Positions 24,926 to 34,179 of a DNA stretch of 64,000 nucleotides are shown one piece after another. The notes beneath the pieces were generated by a model, which was not told where the DNA came from, ran no database searches, and was given only the letters and a program-made list of their open reading frames with translations. This DNA comes from Kiritimatiellia bacterium (GTDB lineage Bacteria; Verrucomicrobiota; Kiritimatiellia; PWTM01), in contig JAOACR010000009.1 in assembly GCA_026417735.1 (NCBI GenBank), positions 62,001 to 126,000 of the forward strand. Reading direction: 5' to 3'. How positions within the stretch are numbered: the stretch's first letter is position 1; every line of letters begins with the position of its first letter. Position numbers and translations under genes: made by a program.

Positions 24926-24941
24926 CCCGCCTTTTGGCGGG
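24926..24941. promoter_or_regulatory. Perfect 6-bp hairpin in the rfbF leader
   Basis: CCCGCC-TTTT-GGCGGG (plus-strand reading), 20 nt upstream of the rfbF start. It would fold in the leader of the sugar operon. A TACACT hexamer farther upstream on the minus strand (near 24953-24958) could be the -10, but no -35 is clear. Confidence 0.4.
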
Positions 24942-25110
24942 CCATTGCCGCCGCAGTGTATCCGATCCAGCGTCCCCGGGCGAGGTGAGTGAGGGGGGGC
25001 GGTGCTCCCTTCGATCGAAGCCCCCAGTTTCACGCCAAACTTGCGCTTGCCCGACAGCGCCGGACCCGGCACAGTGGGCGTGCGGCAAGCCCAGCAGAAA
25101 GGACCGGACC

Positions 25111-26433
25111 TTGCGCCCAACCCTGCCTCAAAGCCGAGCGAGGTGTCGCGGTGGGGAGACCTGGATCCTCACCGGCTGGTTCCTCGCCGTCACCGTTGTC
25201 GGGGCAACCGAACGACTGACCGTCACCGATTCGTTTCCAGGCGGATCAGCGGAGGTCCGTTCGCTGGACGCCCGTACGCGAACGATCGAGCTTTCGCCAC
25301 GCTGCCATCCCGGCCGGGGATGGCCATGCTGGTGGTATGCGCGGGTGGACGGCACCGCGCCGGGTGAAACGGTCACCGTCCGCGTCGTCGCGAGCCAAAC
25401 GCCCTACCGCGGCACCTCGGTCCTCTCGGGACGATGGGCGCTCCCCAACCGGGCAGTGATCAGCGCCGACAATGTTCACTGGTCGCCGACGCCGCGGGGG
25501 CGGACGGGTACCCGCGAGGTGGTCTACACGCTGGTGTCACCGGGCGAACGCTTCTGGATCGCCTGGGGACCACCCTTCCTGCCCGCTCATGCGGAGGCGT
25601 TGCTGATGAAGGTCAGCGGCTGCGTCACCGGCTCCGAACGCTTTGTGCTGGCGAGAACGCGGGAGGGGCGCGACGTCCCTGCAATCCGGCTCGGTCAACG
25701 GAGCGGTCCCGCCGTCTGGGTCCAGGCACGCCAGCATGCCTGGGAGGTCGGCTCCAGCTGGGTCGGTGCCGGTCTCCTCGAATGGGCGGCCTCCGACGAG
25801 CCGGCAGCGGTCGGACTCCGCGAACAGGCGGAACTCTGGTTCGTGCCCATCATGGATGTCGACAACGTCTGGCGCGGTGCCGGCGGGAAGGAGGCCGAGC
25901 CACGCGACCACAACCGTGATTGGGACGACTCCCCCCACTACCCCGAGGTCGCCGCCGCACAGCGCCACCTCGGCGAGCTTGGACGCACCGGCCGGCTCCG
26001 CCTTTTTGTGGATCTTCATCAGCCGGGCTGGGAAAACCAGCCATCTTTTCTCTATGGCCCGTTCAACTACACGAACCTGCCCACCGCCAGGCGTGCCGCC
26101 TACGACCGTTTTCTGCAGCTGCTGTCGGCCGCCGCCACGGGCCCGCTGACGGTCTCGCCCCAATACCAGGTTGCGAGCCATGTCGGCACGGAGGAGGAGC
26201 GCGCACGCATGAGCCGGAGCTGGGTGCAGCGACACGGCGGGCCCGACGTCGTCGCCGTCACGCTGGAAACCCGCTGGAATCTGCCCGAGAGCACTTCGGA
26301 AAACTATCGCCAACTCGGCGCGGCCCTCGGGCGCGCAATTGCCCGCTTTCTCGAACGTGCGCCGGCATCGACGGGCGAAGCCGGCAACGTACCGGCCGCC
26401 CTCCACCCGCCCGAGCCGAGCCACCCCCGATGA
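25111..26433 (+). CDS. Secreted M14-family zinc carboxypeptidase
   Basis: A 440-residue protein. The TTG at 25111 is chosen: AAGGA lies 7 nt upstream and it gives a signal peptide (ILTGWFLAVTVVGA). Residues of about 35-185 are a beta-sandwich found ahead of cytosolic-carboxypeptidase-like M14 domains (GSAEVRSLDARTRTIEL, WWYARVDGTAPGETVTV). The catalytic part has zinc ligands His209 and Glu212 (RQHAWEVGSSW), His303 (VDLHQPG) and the general base Glu386 (TLETRWN). The usual HPGE form is altered to HAWE, but the ligands remain. The target peptide or peptidoglycan bond is unknown. Its stop overlaps the start of the GH16 gene (ATGA), so the two are co-expressed. Confidence 0.85.
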   Translation: MRPTLPQSRARCRGGETWILTGWFLAVTVVGATERLTVTDSFPGGSAEVRSLDARTRTIELSPRCHPGRGWPCWWYARVDGTAPGETVTVRVVASQTPYRGTSVLSGRWALPNRAVISADNVHWSPTPRGRTGTREVVYTLVSPGERFWIAWGPPFLPAHAEALLMKVSGCVTGSERFVLARTREGRDVPAIRLGQRSGPAVWVQARQHAWEVGSSWVGAGLLEWAASDEPAAVGLREQAELWFVPIMDVDNVWRGAGGKEAEPRDHNRDWDDSPHYPEVAAAQRHLGELGRTGRLRLFVDLHQPGWENQPSFLYGPFNYTNLPTARRAAYDRFLQLLSAAATGPLTVSPQYQVASHVGTEEERARMSRSWVQRHGGPDVVAVTLETRWNLPESTSENYRQLGAALGRAIARFLERAPASTGEAGNVPAALHPPEPSHPR

Positions 26434-27314
26434 AGTGTCGTCCTCTGCTGTTGGCCGTGCTGCTGTTCAACACGTCGCCCAATCCTGTGCCCGCACAGAC
26501 CGCGCCACGATGTCCGCTGGGCGATGACTGGGTGTTCAGGCCTGAACTCAGTGACGAGTTCGACGGCGACGCGCTGGACCAACGCAAATGGTGGGACTTC
26601 AATCCGTCCTGGCATGGCCGCAAGCCGGCATTCTTCTCGCGCGAGAACGTTGCCGTCCGAGGGGGGCGGCTCCATCTCACCGCGCGGGTGCAGTCACCAG
26701 AGGAGGTCACTGTGGAAAACCGGGTGCGCGGTTACGACAAGTTCACCACGGCCACCGTGAAGAGCAAACGACGCGTTCGCTACGGTTATTTCGAGGCTCG
26801 TTGCAAGGCGATGCGAGCGAACGTCTGCAATGCGTTCTGGCTGTACGACCCGCTCGACCCGCCGGCGAAGTACCAGGAGGGTAGTTTCTCGGAAGAAATC
26901 GACATCTTCGAAGTGTTCGGCAAGCCGGCGAAGCCCGACATGGCGCGCGTCCTGTACATGACGCTGCACCGGATGGCGACCCCCTATGTCGAATCGCTGG
27001 TGGTGCGGCGCACAGCGCTGACCAACCACAGCGCCCGCGTGCAGATGCCGTTCGAGTTCTGGGAGGACTTCCACGTCTACGCGCTGCTCTGGACGCCCCG
27101 AGAACTGCGCTGGTACGTCGACGGGCGGGAGGTGTTCGCGCGCGGGAACGATCACTTCACCACCGCTCTGCACATCATGTTCGACTGCGAGGTGATGGAG
27201 AGCTGGGCGGGACTGCCGGACCCGGCCGACCTGCCGGCGACGTTCGAGATCGACTATCTGCGCGTCTGGCAGCCGGGCGAGCTGGTGCGAGCGGAGGGTG
27301 GAGCCTTGAAGTAG
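26430..27314 (+). CDS. Secreted glycoside hydrolase family 16 protein
   Basis: A 294-residue protein with a signal peptide (about residues 1-22, LLLAVLLFNTSPNPVPAQ). The GH16 jelly roll is evident: LSDEFDGDALDQRKWWDF, KSKRRVRYGYFEARCKA, the catalytic ExDxxE motif with Glu156, Asp158 and Glu161 (EEIDIFEVFG), and FHVYALLWTPRELRWYVDGREVF. This arrangement resembles the agarase/carrageenase/porphyranase branch more than the lichenases; the spacing E-I-D-I-F-E is that of the beta-bulge (ExDxxE) type. Retaining endo-hydrolysis of a marine or cell-wall galactan or glucan is expected; the substrate is not readable. Translationally coupled to the M14 peptidase. Confidence 0.9.
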   Translation: MKCRPLLLAVLLFNTSPNPVPAQTAPRCPLGDDWVFRPELSDEFDGDALDQRKWWDFNPSWHGRKPAFFSRENVAVRGGRLHLTARVQSPEEVTVENRVRGYDKFTTATVKSKRRVRYGYFEARCKAMRANVCNAFWLYDPLDPPAKYQEGSFSEEIDIFEVFGKPAKPDMARVLYMTLHRMATPYVESLVVRRTALTNHSARVQMPFEFWEDFHVYALLWTPRELRWYVDGREVFARGNDHFTTALHIMFDCEVMESWAGLPDPADLPATFEIDYLRVWQPGELVRAEGGALK

Positions 27315-27424
27315 GTCGTGAAACGTGCGTTGAACTCCCCGTCTTCGGCCGTCACACCTTGAGCGCCCAGACCCGCGGGCGACACCGCCCCCCCTCCCCT
27401 GCCGGCGATGCAGCAACACCCGCT

Positions 27425-28183
27425 TCACTGCATCCGCGCCAGAAGACGGCGCACGACGCCCGCAGTGATGTGCGAAACCACCGCATCCATGAAGCGTTGG
27501 AAATCCTCCGGCGCGCGCCGGTCGGCCGCATCGGAGATCGTCCGGACCACCACGAACGGCACCTCGTACTCGAACGCGACCTGGGCAACCGCTGCGCCCT
27601 CCATCTCCACGCAGATCGCATCGGGCAGCTCTCGCGCCAACGCCGCTCGTTCCTCTTCGTGCGCGATGAACCGGTCACCGCTGGTCACCGTGCCTGTCCA
27701 CACCCGCGGCCGCTCCACACCAAATGCCGAGCGGACCGCTGCGGGCACCTCGCGGGGAAACTCGTCTTGCACAAACTCCTCCGCCGCCCTCCGTGCCGCC
27801 TCCCGGAGCGATGGATCGCTCGCAAACCGGCTGACGCCCAACAGCGGCACCTCGAACTTGCGGAACATCGGCAGTGCGCTCGCATCGAGGTCGTGCTGCA
27901 CCAGCTCGTCGGCCACGACAATGTCGCCCATCTCCAGCTCGGGCGAAAGGGCGCCCGCCGCGCCGGTCACCACCAGCGGCGCGGTGCCGTAGCGCTCGAT
28001 CATCGCCGCCGCCGTCGCCGCCGCCGCCACCTTCCCACAGCGCGAAATCGCCAGCACCGCTTCGCGGCCCGCGATTCGGCCCCGCACGAACTGCCGCTGG
28101 CCGCGCGACTCGACGCGAACGTCGCTCATCTCTCCCTTCAGCCGCGCAGCCTCTTCCGGCATCGCACAGATCAATCCGATCAT
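27425..28183 (-). CDS. mtnN: 5'-methylthioadenosine/S-adenosylhomocysteine nucleosidase
   Basis: A 252-residue nucleoside-phosphorylase-fold protein: MIGLICAMPEEAARLKGEM at the N-terminus, VTGAAGALSPELEMGDIVVADELVQHD in the middle, VTSGDRFIA, the purine/ribose-binding CVEMEGAAVAQVA and the catalytic aspartate in VVRTISDAADRRA. It releases adenine from MTA and SAH and so clears the by-product of the SAM-dependent reactions in the cell. The start at 28183 has GGAGAGG 3 nt ahead. It is flanked by GH16 (convergent) and GH2 (divergent) and appears monocistronic. Confidence 0.92.
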   Translation of the reverse strand: MIGLICAMPEEAARLKGEMSDVRVESRGQRQFVRGRIAGREAVLAISRCGKVAAAATAAAMIERYGTAPLVVTGAAGALSPELEMGDIVVADELVQHDLDASALPMFRKFEVPLLGVSRFASDPSLREAARRAAEEFVQDEFPREVPAAVRSAFGVERPRVWTGTVTSGDRFIAHEEERAALARELPDAICVEMEGAAVAQVAFEYEVPFVVVRTISDAADRRAPEDFQRFMDAVVSHITAGVVRRLLARMQ

Positions 28184-28230
28184 CGCCCTCTCCGATCGGG
28201 TGCCGTTGCCTTGCACGCCACAGTCGGGGC

Positions 28231-28259
28231 TTGCGTTCCCGCCGGCGCGCGATTATGCC
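28231..28259 (+). promoter_or_regulatory. Promoter of the GH2 gene
   Basis: TTGCGT at 28231-28236, 17-nt spacer, TATGCC at 28254-28259. The -10 ends 7 nt before the ATG at 28267, so the start of transcription should coincide with the start codon. Confidence 0.5.
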
Positions 28260-28266
28260 ACATCCG

Positions 28267-31071
28267 ATGAAGTCGTACCGAAGGCTCGCGACGCTCGCGC
28301 TCACCGTGCTGGCCGCCAGCCTCAGAGCGTGGGGAGCGGAAACCGAGATCCTCTGGCTCAGCGGCCATGGGCCCGACGACGCCGTACGCTGGGAGTTCAC
28401 GGTCAGCCACGGCCGCCGCGCTGGGGAGGCCGCTACCCTCCCCGTGCCCAGCCACTGGGAGCTCCACGGCTTTGGAACGTTGTACTACGGACACCAGACC
28501 AACCGCCCGCCTGAGCAGGGACGGTATGCGCGGTGGTTCGAGCTGCCGGCAGGCTGGCGCGGACGCCGCATCGTGCTGCGGTTCGACGGCGTGATGACCG
28601 ATACCGCGGTCACCCTGAACGGCCGGCCCGCCGGACCTCCGCATCAGGGCGGCTTCTATCCGTTTGAGTATGACGTCACCGACCTGGTCCGGTGGAACGC
28701 GTCCAACCGATTGGAGGTGACGGTGAACAAGGTGTCCGCGAATCCCACCGTCGAGGCCGCGGAGCGCCGGGCGGACTACTGGGTGTTCGGCGGTATCTAT
28801 CGCCCGGTCCGCCTCGAGGCGCGGCCGGACCCGCACATTGAGCACCTCGCCCTGCGGGCCGAAGCCGAGGGGAACTTTGAGGCCACACTCCGCATTCGGG
28901 GCGACCTGGCGCGTGCTTCGCTCGCCAGCCTCACCGTGCTTGCGCCGGCGGGCGAGGTGGCCGCCACCCTCACCGCACCCGTCGAGCCGCCGGGCACCGG
29001 TGTCACGCTGCGCACGCGCGTGGAGGCGCCCGCGACGTGGAGCGCCGAAACGCCTGTGCTCTATACCGCGATCGCGGAACTTTTTCAGGGCTCGAATCGG
29101 CTGCACCGGCTGCGTCGTCGGTTCGGGTTCAGGACCTTCGAGGTCCGGCCCGGCGCCGGCCTCTTTCTCAATGGCCGCCGCATTCTGCTCAAGGGCGTAT
29201 GCCGCCACTCGTTCCGAGCCGCCAGCGGCCGCTGCCTCTCCCCCGCTCAGAACATCGCGGATGTGCGGCGGATCCGCTCGCTGAACTTCAACGCGGTGCG
29301 CTGCGTTCACTACCCGCCCGACGAGAGCTTTCTGGACGCTTGCGACGAACTCGGTCTCTACGTGCTCGACGAGCTGGCCGGCTGGCAGACACCGCCGTAC
29401 GACACGGAGACCGGCCGTCGCCTGGTGCGCGCGATGGTGGAGCGCGACGCGCATCACCCCTCCGTCCTGTTCTGGGACAACGGCAACGAAGGCGGCTGGA
29501 ACGCAGAGCTGGATCCCGAATTCGCGCGCCACGATCCCTACGCGCGGCCCGTGCTCCATCCGTGGGCAAAGTTCAGCGGCGTGGACACGGACCACTACGA
29601 ACCGTACCGCAGCGTCGTCGCGAAGCTGCGCGATGATTCCCATGTGTTTCTGCCGACGGAACATCTTCACGGTCTGTTCGACGGAGGTGGGGGTGCCGGT
29701 CTCGAGGATCACTGGGCATTGATGTGCGAATCCCGCAACGCTGGCGGGCTGTTTCTCTGGGCGTTCGCAGACGAAGCGGTGGCGCGGCCGGACCGGAACG
29801 GCGCGCTGGATTGCGACGGTTTTCACGGGCCGGACGGTATTGTCGGTCCGCACCACGAGCCGGAGGGAAGTGCGGCGACGGTGCGGTCGGTGTTCTCGCC
29901 GGTTCGTCTGATCGCGCCACCGCCCGGCCCGCTGCCGGAAGGATACGCCGCACGGGTGGTGGTCTCGAACGCGTTCAGCTTTCTCGACCTCTCCGCCCTC
30001 TCGTTCACATGGCGTCTCGACCAGTTCGGGCCCGGCGGGCCGCGCTGCGTGACCGGCCGGTTGACCCGGGCGTTCGCTGCACCCGGCACCTGCGCGACGC
30101 TGGCGATCCCGCTGCCGACCGGCTGGCGATCGTTCGACCGGCTCGCCCTCACGGCATCCGGGCCGGACAACGTTGAGATCCAGACTTGGGCCTGGCCGGT
30201 GCGTCCGCCGGAGACCTCGCTACCAGTCCCGCCGGCCGCCTCGGCGCCCGCCATCACAGAACATGGTGGCCGGATCGAGATCGCCGCCGGCGGCTGCCGA
30301 TACCATCTTCGCCGGAGCGACGGACGGCTCTGCGCCCTCGTGGCCAATGGCGTGGAGCTCCCGCTCGCGAACGGCCCGCGGGCGGTTCCCGCACCGGCCG
30401 CCAGCGACCTGCAGAGAACGGTCAGCGTTGCGGCGCTCGGTGCGGTGGTCGAGGTTCGCTCCGAGTCCGGCGTAGCGGAGGCCGGATCGTGGATCTGGAC
30501 CTTTTTTGGCGACGGTTCGGCCGCGCTCGAGTTTTCCGCCAAGCCACCCGCCGGCGAACTGCCGTTCCTGGGCCTCACATTCGACTGGCCGGAATCAGAG
30601 ATGCGCGCGGTCCGATGGCTCGGACTGGGGCCGTTCCGGGTGTGGAAGAACCGGATGACAGGGCCCGTGTGGGGCGAGTACGAGCTGCCCTACAATGACC
30701 CGCTGCCGGCGGAGTCGTGGGCGCTGCCGGAGTTCAAGGGGTACTTCGGGCACGTCCGCCGTTTCGAGATACTTGGAGAGGGGGCAGGGATCCGGTTTGA
30801 GCTGTTTGACCGCGACCTCTTCGCGCGTTGGGGCACGCCCCGGCGTCCGGCGGCGCATCTGGCCGGTTACAGTGCGAAGGCCGTCGAGTACACGTTCCCG
30901 CCGTTCCCCGAGGGCGATGTCTCGATCCTCGTCGCGATCCCGCCCATCGGCAACAAGTTCTGTCCCGCCGACGACGGAAGCCCCCAGGGGCGGCCGAACG
31001 TGTGGAGCGAACCCCAATACCGCATCCGCCTCCGCCTGCGGCCGGTTCGGCTGCCGGCGACTGCGAACTGA
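28267..31071 (+). CDS. Secreted glycoside hydrolase family 2 protein
   Basis: A 934-residue protein with a signal peptide (MKSYRRLATLALTVLAASLRAWG). The sugar-binding jelly roll comes first (PSHWELHGFGTLYYG, GRYARWFELPAGWRGRRIVLRFDGVMTDTAVTLNG), then the immunoglobulin-like domain and the TIM barrel (RILLKGVCRHS, FNAVRCVHYPPDESFLDACDELGLYVLDE). The acid/base is Glu408 (DNGNEGGWN) and the nucleophile is probably Glu465 (LPTEH), followed by GGLFLWAFADEA as in beta-galactosidases. The last 350 residues form a beta-galactosidase small-chain-like domain. Substrate could be a beta-galactoside, mannoside or glucuronide. An ATG at 28255 is an alternative start but it lies inside the -10 element. Confidence 0.88.
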   Translation: MKSYRRLATLALTVLAASLRAWGAETEILWLSGHGPDDAVRWEFTVSHGRRAGEAATLPVPSHWELHGFGTLYYGHQTNRPPEQGRYARWFELPAGWRGRRIVLRFDGVMTDTAVTLNGRPAGPPHQGGFYPFEYDVTDLVRWNASNRLEVTVNKVSANPTVEAAERRADYWVFGGIYRPVRLEARPDPHIEHLALRAEAEGNFEATLRIRGDLARASLASLTVLAPAGEVAATLTAPVEPPGTGVTLRTRVEAPATWSAETPVLYTAIAELFQGSNRLHRLRRRFGFRTFEVRPGAGLFLNGRRILLKGVCRHSFRAASGRCLSPAQNIADVRRIRSLNFNAVRCVHYPPDESFLDACDELGLYVLDELAGWQTPPYDTETGRRLVRAMVERDAHHPSVLFWDNGNEGGWNAELDPEFARHDPYARPVLHPWAKFSGVDTDHYEPYRSVVAKLRDDSHVFLPTEHLHGLFDGGGGAGLEDHWALMCESRNAGGLFLWAFADEAVARPDRNGALDCDGFHGPDGIVGPHHEPEGSAATVRSVFSPVRLIAPPPGPLPEGYAARVVVSNAFSFLDLSALSFTWRLDQFGPGGPRCVTGRLTRAFAAPGTCATLAIPLPTGWRSFDRLALTASGPDNVEIQTWAWPVRPPETSLPVPPAASAPAITEHGGRIEIAAGGCRYHLRRSDGRLCALVANGVELPLANGPRAVPAPAASDLQRTVSVAALGAVVEVRSESGVAEAGSWIWTFFGDGSAALEFSAKPPAGELPFLGLTFDWPESEMRAVRWLGLGPFRVWKNRMTGPVWGEYELPYNDPLPAESWALPEFKGYFGHVRRFEILGEGAGIRFELFDRDLFARWGTPRRPAAHLAGYSAKAVEYTFPPFPEGDVSILVAIPPIGNKFCPADDGSPQGRPNVWSEPQYRIRLRLRPVRLPATAN

Positions 31072-31165
31072 GGGTGGTGCTGCCGCCGGCGCGCTCCGAT
31101 CCGGCCGATGTGGTCGAGCGCTGCATCGCCGCCGGGCGTCGCCACAGCAGAAGACCTGCTCGTGC

Positions 31166-33085
31166 TTATCTGGCTCGACGAGAGCGCCGCGCCGCCTCAC
31201 GCCGGGCCGCCAGCGAAGCGTCCTTTTCCGCGTCGAACCACCAATAGATCCAGTGGGTTCCCACCGCCGGGTGCGGGGGCGGGTACCCGAACCGGTCCCA
31301 GAAGGCGATCCGGTGCCAGGGCAGATACCAATTGGGGATGCAGTAGTAGCCCCACTGCAGCAAACGATCCAGCGCACGCACCCGCGCGACCAGCGACGGC
31401 CGGTCCTCGGCGCGGATGAGCTCCTCGACCAGCTCGTCCACCGCTGGATTGGCCAGTCCCAACACGTTACGGCTCCCCGGTTGGTTCGCCGCCAGCGAAT
31501 GCCAGTAGTCCCGCTGTTCGTTGCCGGGGCTCTCGCTCATCGGCCAGTTCGCCACGATCACATCGAAGTCAAACGCGAGGATCCGGTTCATGTAGATCGA
31601 CATGTCCACCGTTCGCACGCGCGCCTCGATGCCCAGTCGGCGGAGATTGATCGTGAACGGCAGCACGACGCGCTCAAACGCGGGCTGCACCAGCAGGATT
31701 TCGAACGAGAACTCGAGCGGCCGCCCCCCCGCGTCGCGCAGCTGCGCATGCACGAGCCGGCCGTCGTCCGGGCGCGGTCGCCACCCCGCCGCAAGCAGCT
31801 CACGACGGGCCTCGAGCAAGTTCGAGCGCACCGACAGACGGTGCGCAATCTCGCCCCCATCCGCCTCGGTGCGAGGGGGCTGATATTCCTCGAGGAACAC
31901 CTCCTCCGGCACCGCGGCGGGGTAGCGCTCGCGGAGCCGCTGCAACAGGCGCAGCTCCTCCCCCTCCGGCCGGCCGCGCGCCTCCAGTTCCGACTCGCCG
32001 AAATAGCTCCGGCATCGCCGGTATTGCCCATGGAACAGCGCGCGGTTCGCCCATTCGAAGTCGAACGCCAGCTGCAACGCGCGGCGGGTGCGACGGTCCG
32101 CGAACAGCGGACGACGCAGGTTCAGCGCAAATCCCTGCATCGAGGCGATGCGACCGCTGGGGAACAGCTCGCACCGCAGCACGCCCGCCTCCCGCTCCGG
32201 CGTGCGGTAACCGTGCGCCCAATCCTTCGCGCTCATTTCCACGCGCCAGTCGTAGGCACCCGCCTTGAACGCCTCCAGACTCACCGTCGCATCGCGGTAG
32301 ACCTCGTAGCGCACGCGGTCGAAGTTGTACATGCCCCGCACCACCGGCACGGACGCGCCCCAGTAGTTCGTCACGCGCTCGAACAGAATGAACCGATTCG
32401 CCTCCAGCGCGGCCACGCGATACGGCCCGCTGCCGAGCGGCGGCTCCAGCGTCACCGCCGCAAAGTCGCGGTTCGTCCACCAGTGCGCCGGCAACACGGG
32501 CAGATGGCCGACAATCAGCGGCAGCTCGCGGTTCGGATGGTTCGTGGCCAGATAAAACCGGACGGTGCGCGCGTCGAGCGCCTCCGCGCGTTCGACGTTG
32601 CGGTAGTACAGCCGGTAGGTCGGCGCGCCCTTCTCGCGAAGCACCTCAAACGAGTAGAGCACGTCCGCGGCGGTCACCGGCACACCGTCGTGCCAGCGCG
32701 CTTCCGGCCGCAGATGAAACGCGACCCACGCGCGGTTCGAAGGCATCTCGATCGTGTCGGCAAGCAGACCGTAGATCGTGAACGGCTCGTCGCCGCTGTT
32801 CACCGCGAGCGTTTCAAACACCAGCGTCATGCCGAGCGGCGCGCTGCCGCGCGCAATGAAGGGGTTCAGCGAATCGAACCCGCCCTCCTCCGCCAGCCGC
32901 AGCGTGCCGCCCTTCGGCGCGTCTGGCCGCACGTACTCGAAGTGGCGGAAGTCCCGCGGGTACTTTGGCTCCCCGTGCAGCGCCAGCGCGTGCGCGCGCC
33001 AAACGCCGTTCGACCACTCCGCCGGGGCGCGCGGCACTCCCCCCGCGACCAGCAGTGCAAGCACAATCGCGATGCCGCGCGTCAT
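31166..33085 (-). CDS. yejA: Peptide ABC transporter substrate-binding protein (YejA-like)
   Basis: A 639-residue exported binding protein with signal peptide (RGIAIVLALLVAGGVPRAPAEW). SBP_bac_5 features: FEYVRPDAPKGGTLRLAEEGGFDSLNPFIARG, a YejA hallmark, then TLVFETLAVNSGDEPFTIYGLLADTIEMP, FHLRPEARWHDGVPVTAADVLYSF and RRALQLAFDFEWANRALFHGQY. It should deliver peptides to the YejBEF importer. Here it is the last gene of the operon rather than the first; the ATG at 33085 overlaps the yejB stop. The final RRE-rich tail is ordinary for a secreted protein of this GC content. Confidence 0.93.
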   Translation of the reverse strand: MTRGIAIVLALLVAGGVPRAPAEWSNGVWRAHALALHGEPKYPRDFRHFEYVRPDAPKGGTLRLAEEGGFDSLNPFIARGSAPLGMTLVFETLAVNSGDEPFTIYGLLADTIEMPSNRAWVAFHLRPEARWHDGVPVTAADVLYSFEVLREKGAPTYRLYYRNVERAEALDARTVRFYLATNHPNRELPLIVGHLPVLPAHWWTNRDFAAVTLEPPLGSGPYRVAALEANRFILFERVTNYWGASVPVVRGMYNFDRVRYEVYRDATVSLEAFKAGAYDWRVEMSAKDWAHGYRTPEREAGVLRCELFPSGRIASMQGFALNLRRPLFADRRTRRALQLAFDFEWANRALFHGQYRRCRSYFGESELEARGRPEGEELRLLQRLRERYPAAVPEEVFLEEYQPPRTEADGGEIAHRLSVRSNLLEARRELLAAGWRPRPDDGRLVHAQLRDAGGRPLEFSFEILLVQPAFERVVLPFTINLRRLGIEARVRTVDMSIYMNRILAFDFDVIVANWPMSESPGNEQRDYWHSLAANQPGSRNVLGLANPAVDELVEELIRAEDRPSLVARVRALDRLLQWGYYCIPNWYLPWHRIAFWDRFGYPPPHPAVGTHWIYWWFDAEKDASLAARREAARRSRRAR

Positions 33086-34179
33086 GCCCGCCGCTCGAAG
33101 TCGATCCGCGGATCGATCAGCGTGTAGGTAATGTCGCTCACCAGCGCCAGCAGCAAGGTCAGCAGCTCGAAGATGTACAGCGTGCCCATCATCACCGGGT
33201 AGTCCCGCTTCAGCGCCGCCTCGAAGCCGAGCAGCCCAAGGCCATCCAGACTGAAAATCACTTCGACCAGCACCGAGCCGGTGAACAGCATCAGGATCAG
33301 CGCGGCGGGAAAGCCGGAGATCACAATCAGCATCGCGTTCCGGAACACATGCCCGTAGAGCACCCGCCGCGGCGAGCACCCCTTCGCCCGCGCCGTCGTC
33401 ACATACTGCAGATGGATCTGGTCTAGAAAGGAGTTCTTCGTCAGCATCGTCAATGACGCGAACCCGCCGATGGTGATCGTCGCGACGGGCAGCGTCATGT
33501 GCCACGCGTAATCGAGGATCCGACGCCCCCACGAGAGTTCCGCCCAGTTTTCCGACACCAATCCCCGCAGCGGAAACCACTGCAGGTAGCGGCCACCCGC
33601 AAAGACGATCACGAGCAGAATCGCAAACAGGAAACTGGGAATCGCATTGCCGGCGATCACCAGCACGCTGGTCCAGGCGTCGAATCGGCTGCCGTCGCGA
33701 ACGGCCTTCCGGATGCCGAGCGGGATCGAGATCAGGTAGATCAGCAGCGTGGACCAGACTCCCAGCGAAATCGAGACGGGCATCTTCTCCCGGATCAGCG
33801 CCCAGACCGGACGGTCGCGGTGGAAACTACGACCCAGATCAAAGCGAAGAAAATCGCGGCACATCCGCCAGAACCGCCGGTGCGCCGGCTGGTCGAAGCC
33901 GAACTGACGCTTCAGCTCCTCGATGAACTGCGGGTCGAGACCCTGCGCGCCACGGTAGATCGAGTCGGCCGGACGCGCGCCCGCCGGCTCGCCGACTGCT
34001 TCGGTGCCCGTCGCGCCGCTGATCCGCCCCGCGACGTCCGTGCCCACACCGCGCAGCTGCGCAAGAATCTGCTCGACTGGCCCCCCCGGTGCAAACTGGA
34101 TGATCGCGAAATTGATCAGCAGGATCCCGAACAGCGTCGGTACCATCAGCAGCAGACGGCGTAGGATGTAAGCGGTCAT
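33082..34179 (-). CDS. yejB: Peptide ABC transporter permease YejB
   Basis: A 365-residue inner-membrane permease of the DppB/OppB type. It opens MTAYILRRLLLMVPTLFGILLINFAIIQFAPGGPVEQIL and has the long insertion of YejB (GLDPQFIEELKRQFGFDQPAHRRFW), followed by the permease core, including the EAA-like loop YVTTARAKGCSPRRVLYGHVFRNA, and the C-terminal GLLGFEAALKRDYPVMMGTLYIFELLTLL. It forms the channel with YejE. ATGA overlap on both sides. Confidence 0.94.
   Translation of the reverse strand: MTAYILRRLLLMVPTLFGILLINFAIIQFAPGGPVEQILAQLRGVGTDVAGRISGATGTEAVGEPAGARPADSIYRGAQGLDPQFIEELKRQFGFDQPAHRRFWRMCRDFLRFDLGRSFHRDRPVWALIREKMPVSISLGVWSTLLIYLISIPLGIRKAVRDGSRFDAWTSVLVIAGNAIPSFLFAILLVIVFAGGRYLQWFPLRGLVSENWAELSWGRRILDYAWHMTLPVATITIGGFASLTMLTKNSFLDQIHLQYVTTARAKGCSPRRVLYGHVFRNAMLIVISGFPAALILMLFTGSVLVEVIFSLDGLGLLGFEAALKRDYPVMMGTLYIFELLTLLLALVSDITYTLIDPRIDFERRA

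Noticed and set aside
28180-29856. Open frame of 558 codons on the minus strand
   Set aside because: Antisense to the GH2 gene; no motif, no ribosome-binding site.
30695-33127. Long open frame of 810 codons on the plus strand
   Set aside because: It runs antisense to yejA, whose protein has clear family motifs, and it has arginine- and histidine-rich sequence without domain signatures. An effect of high GC.
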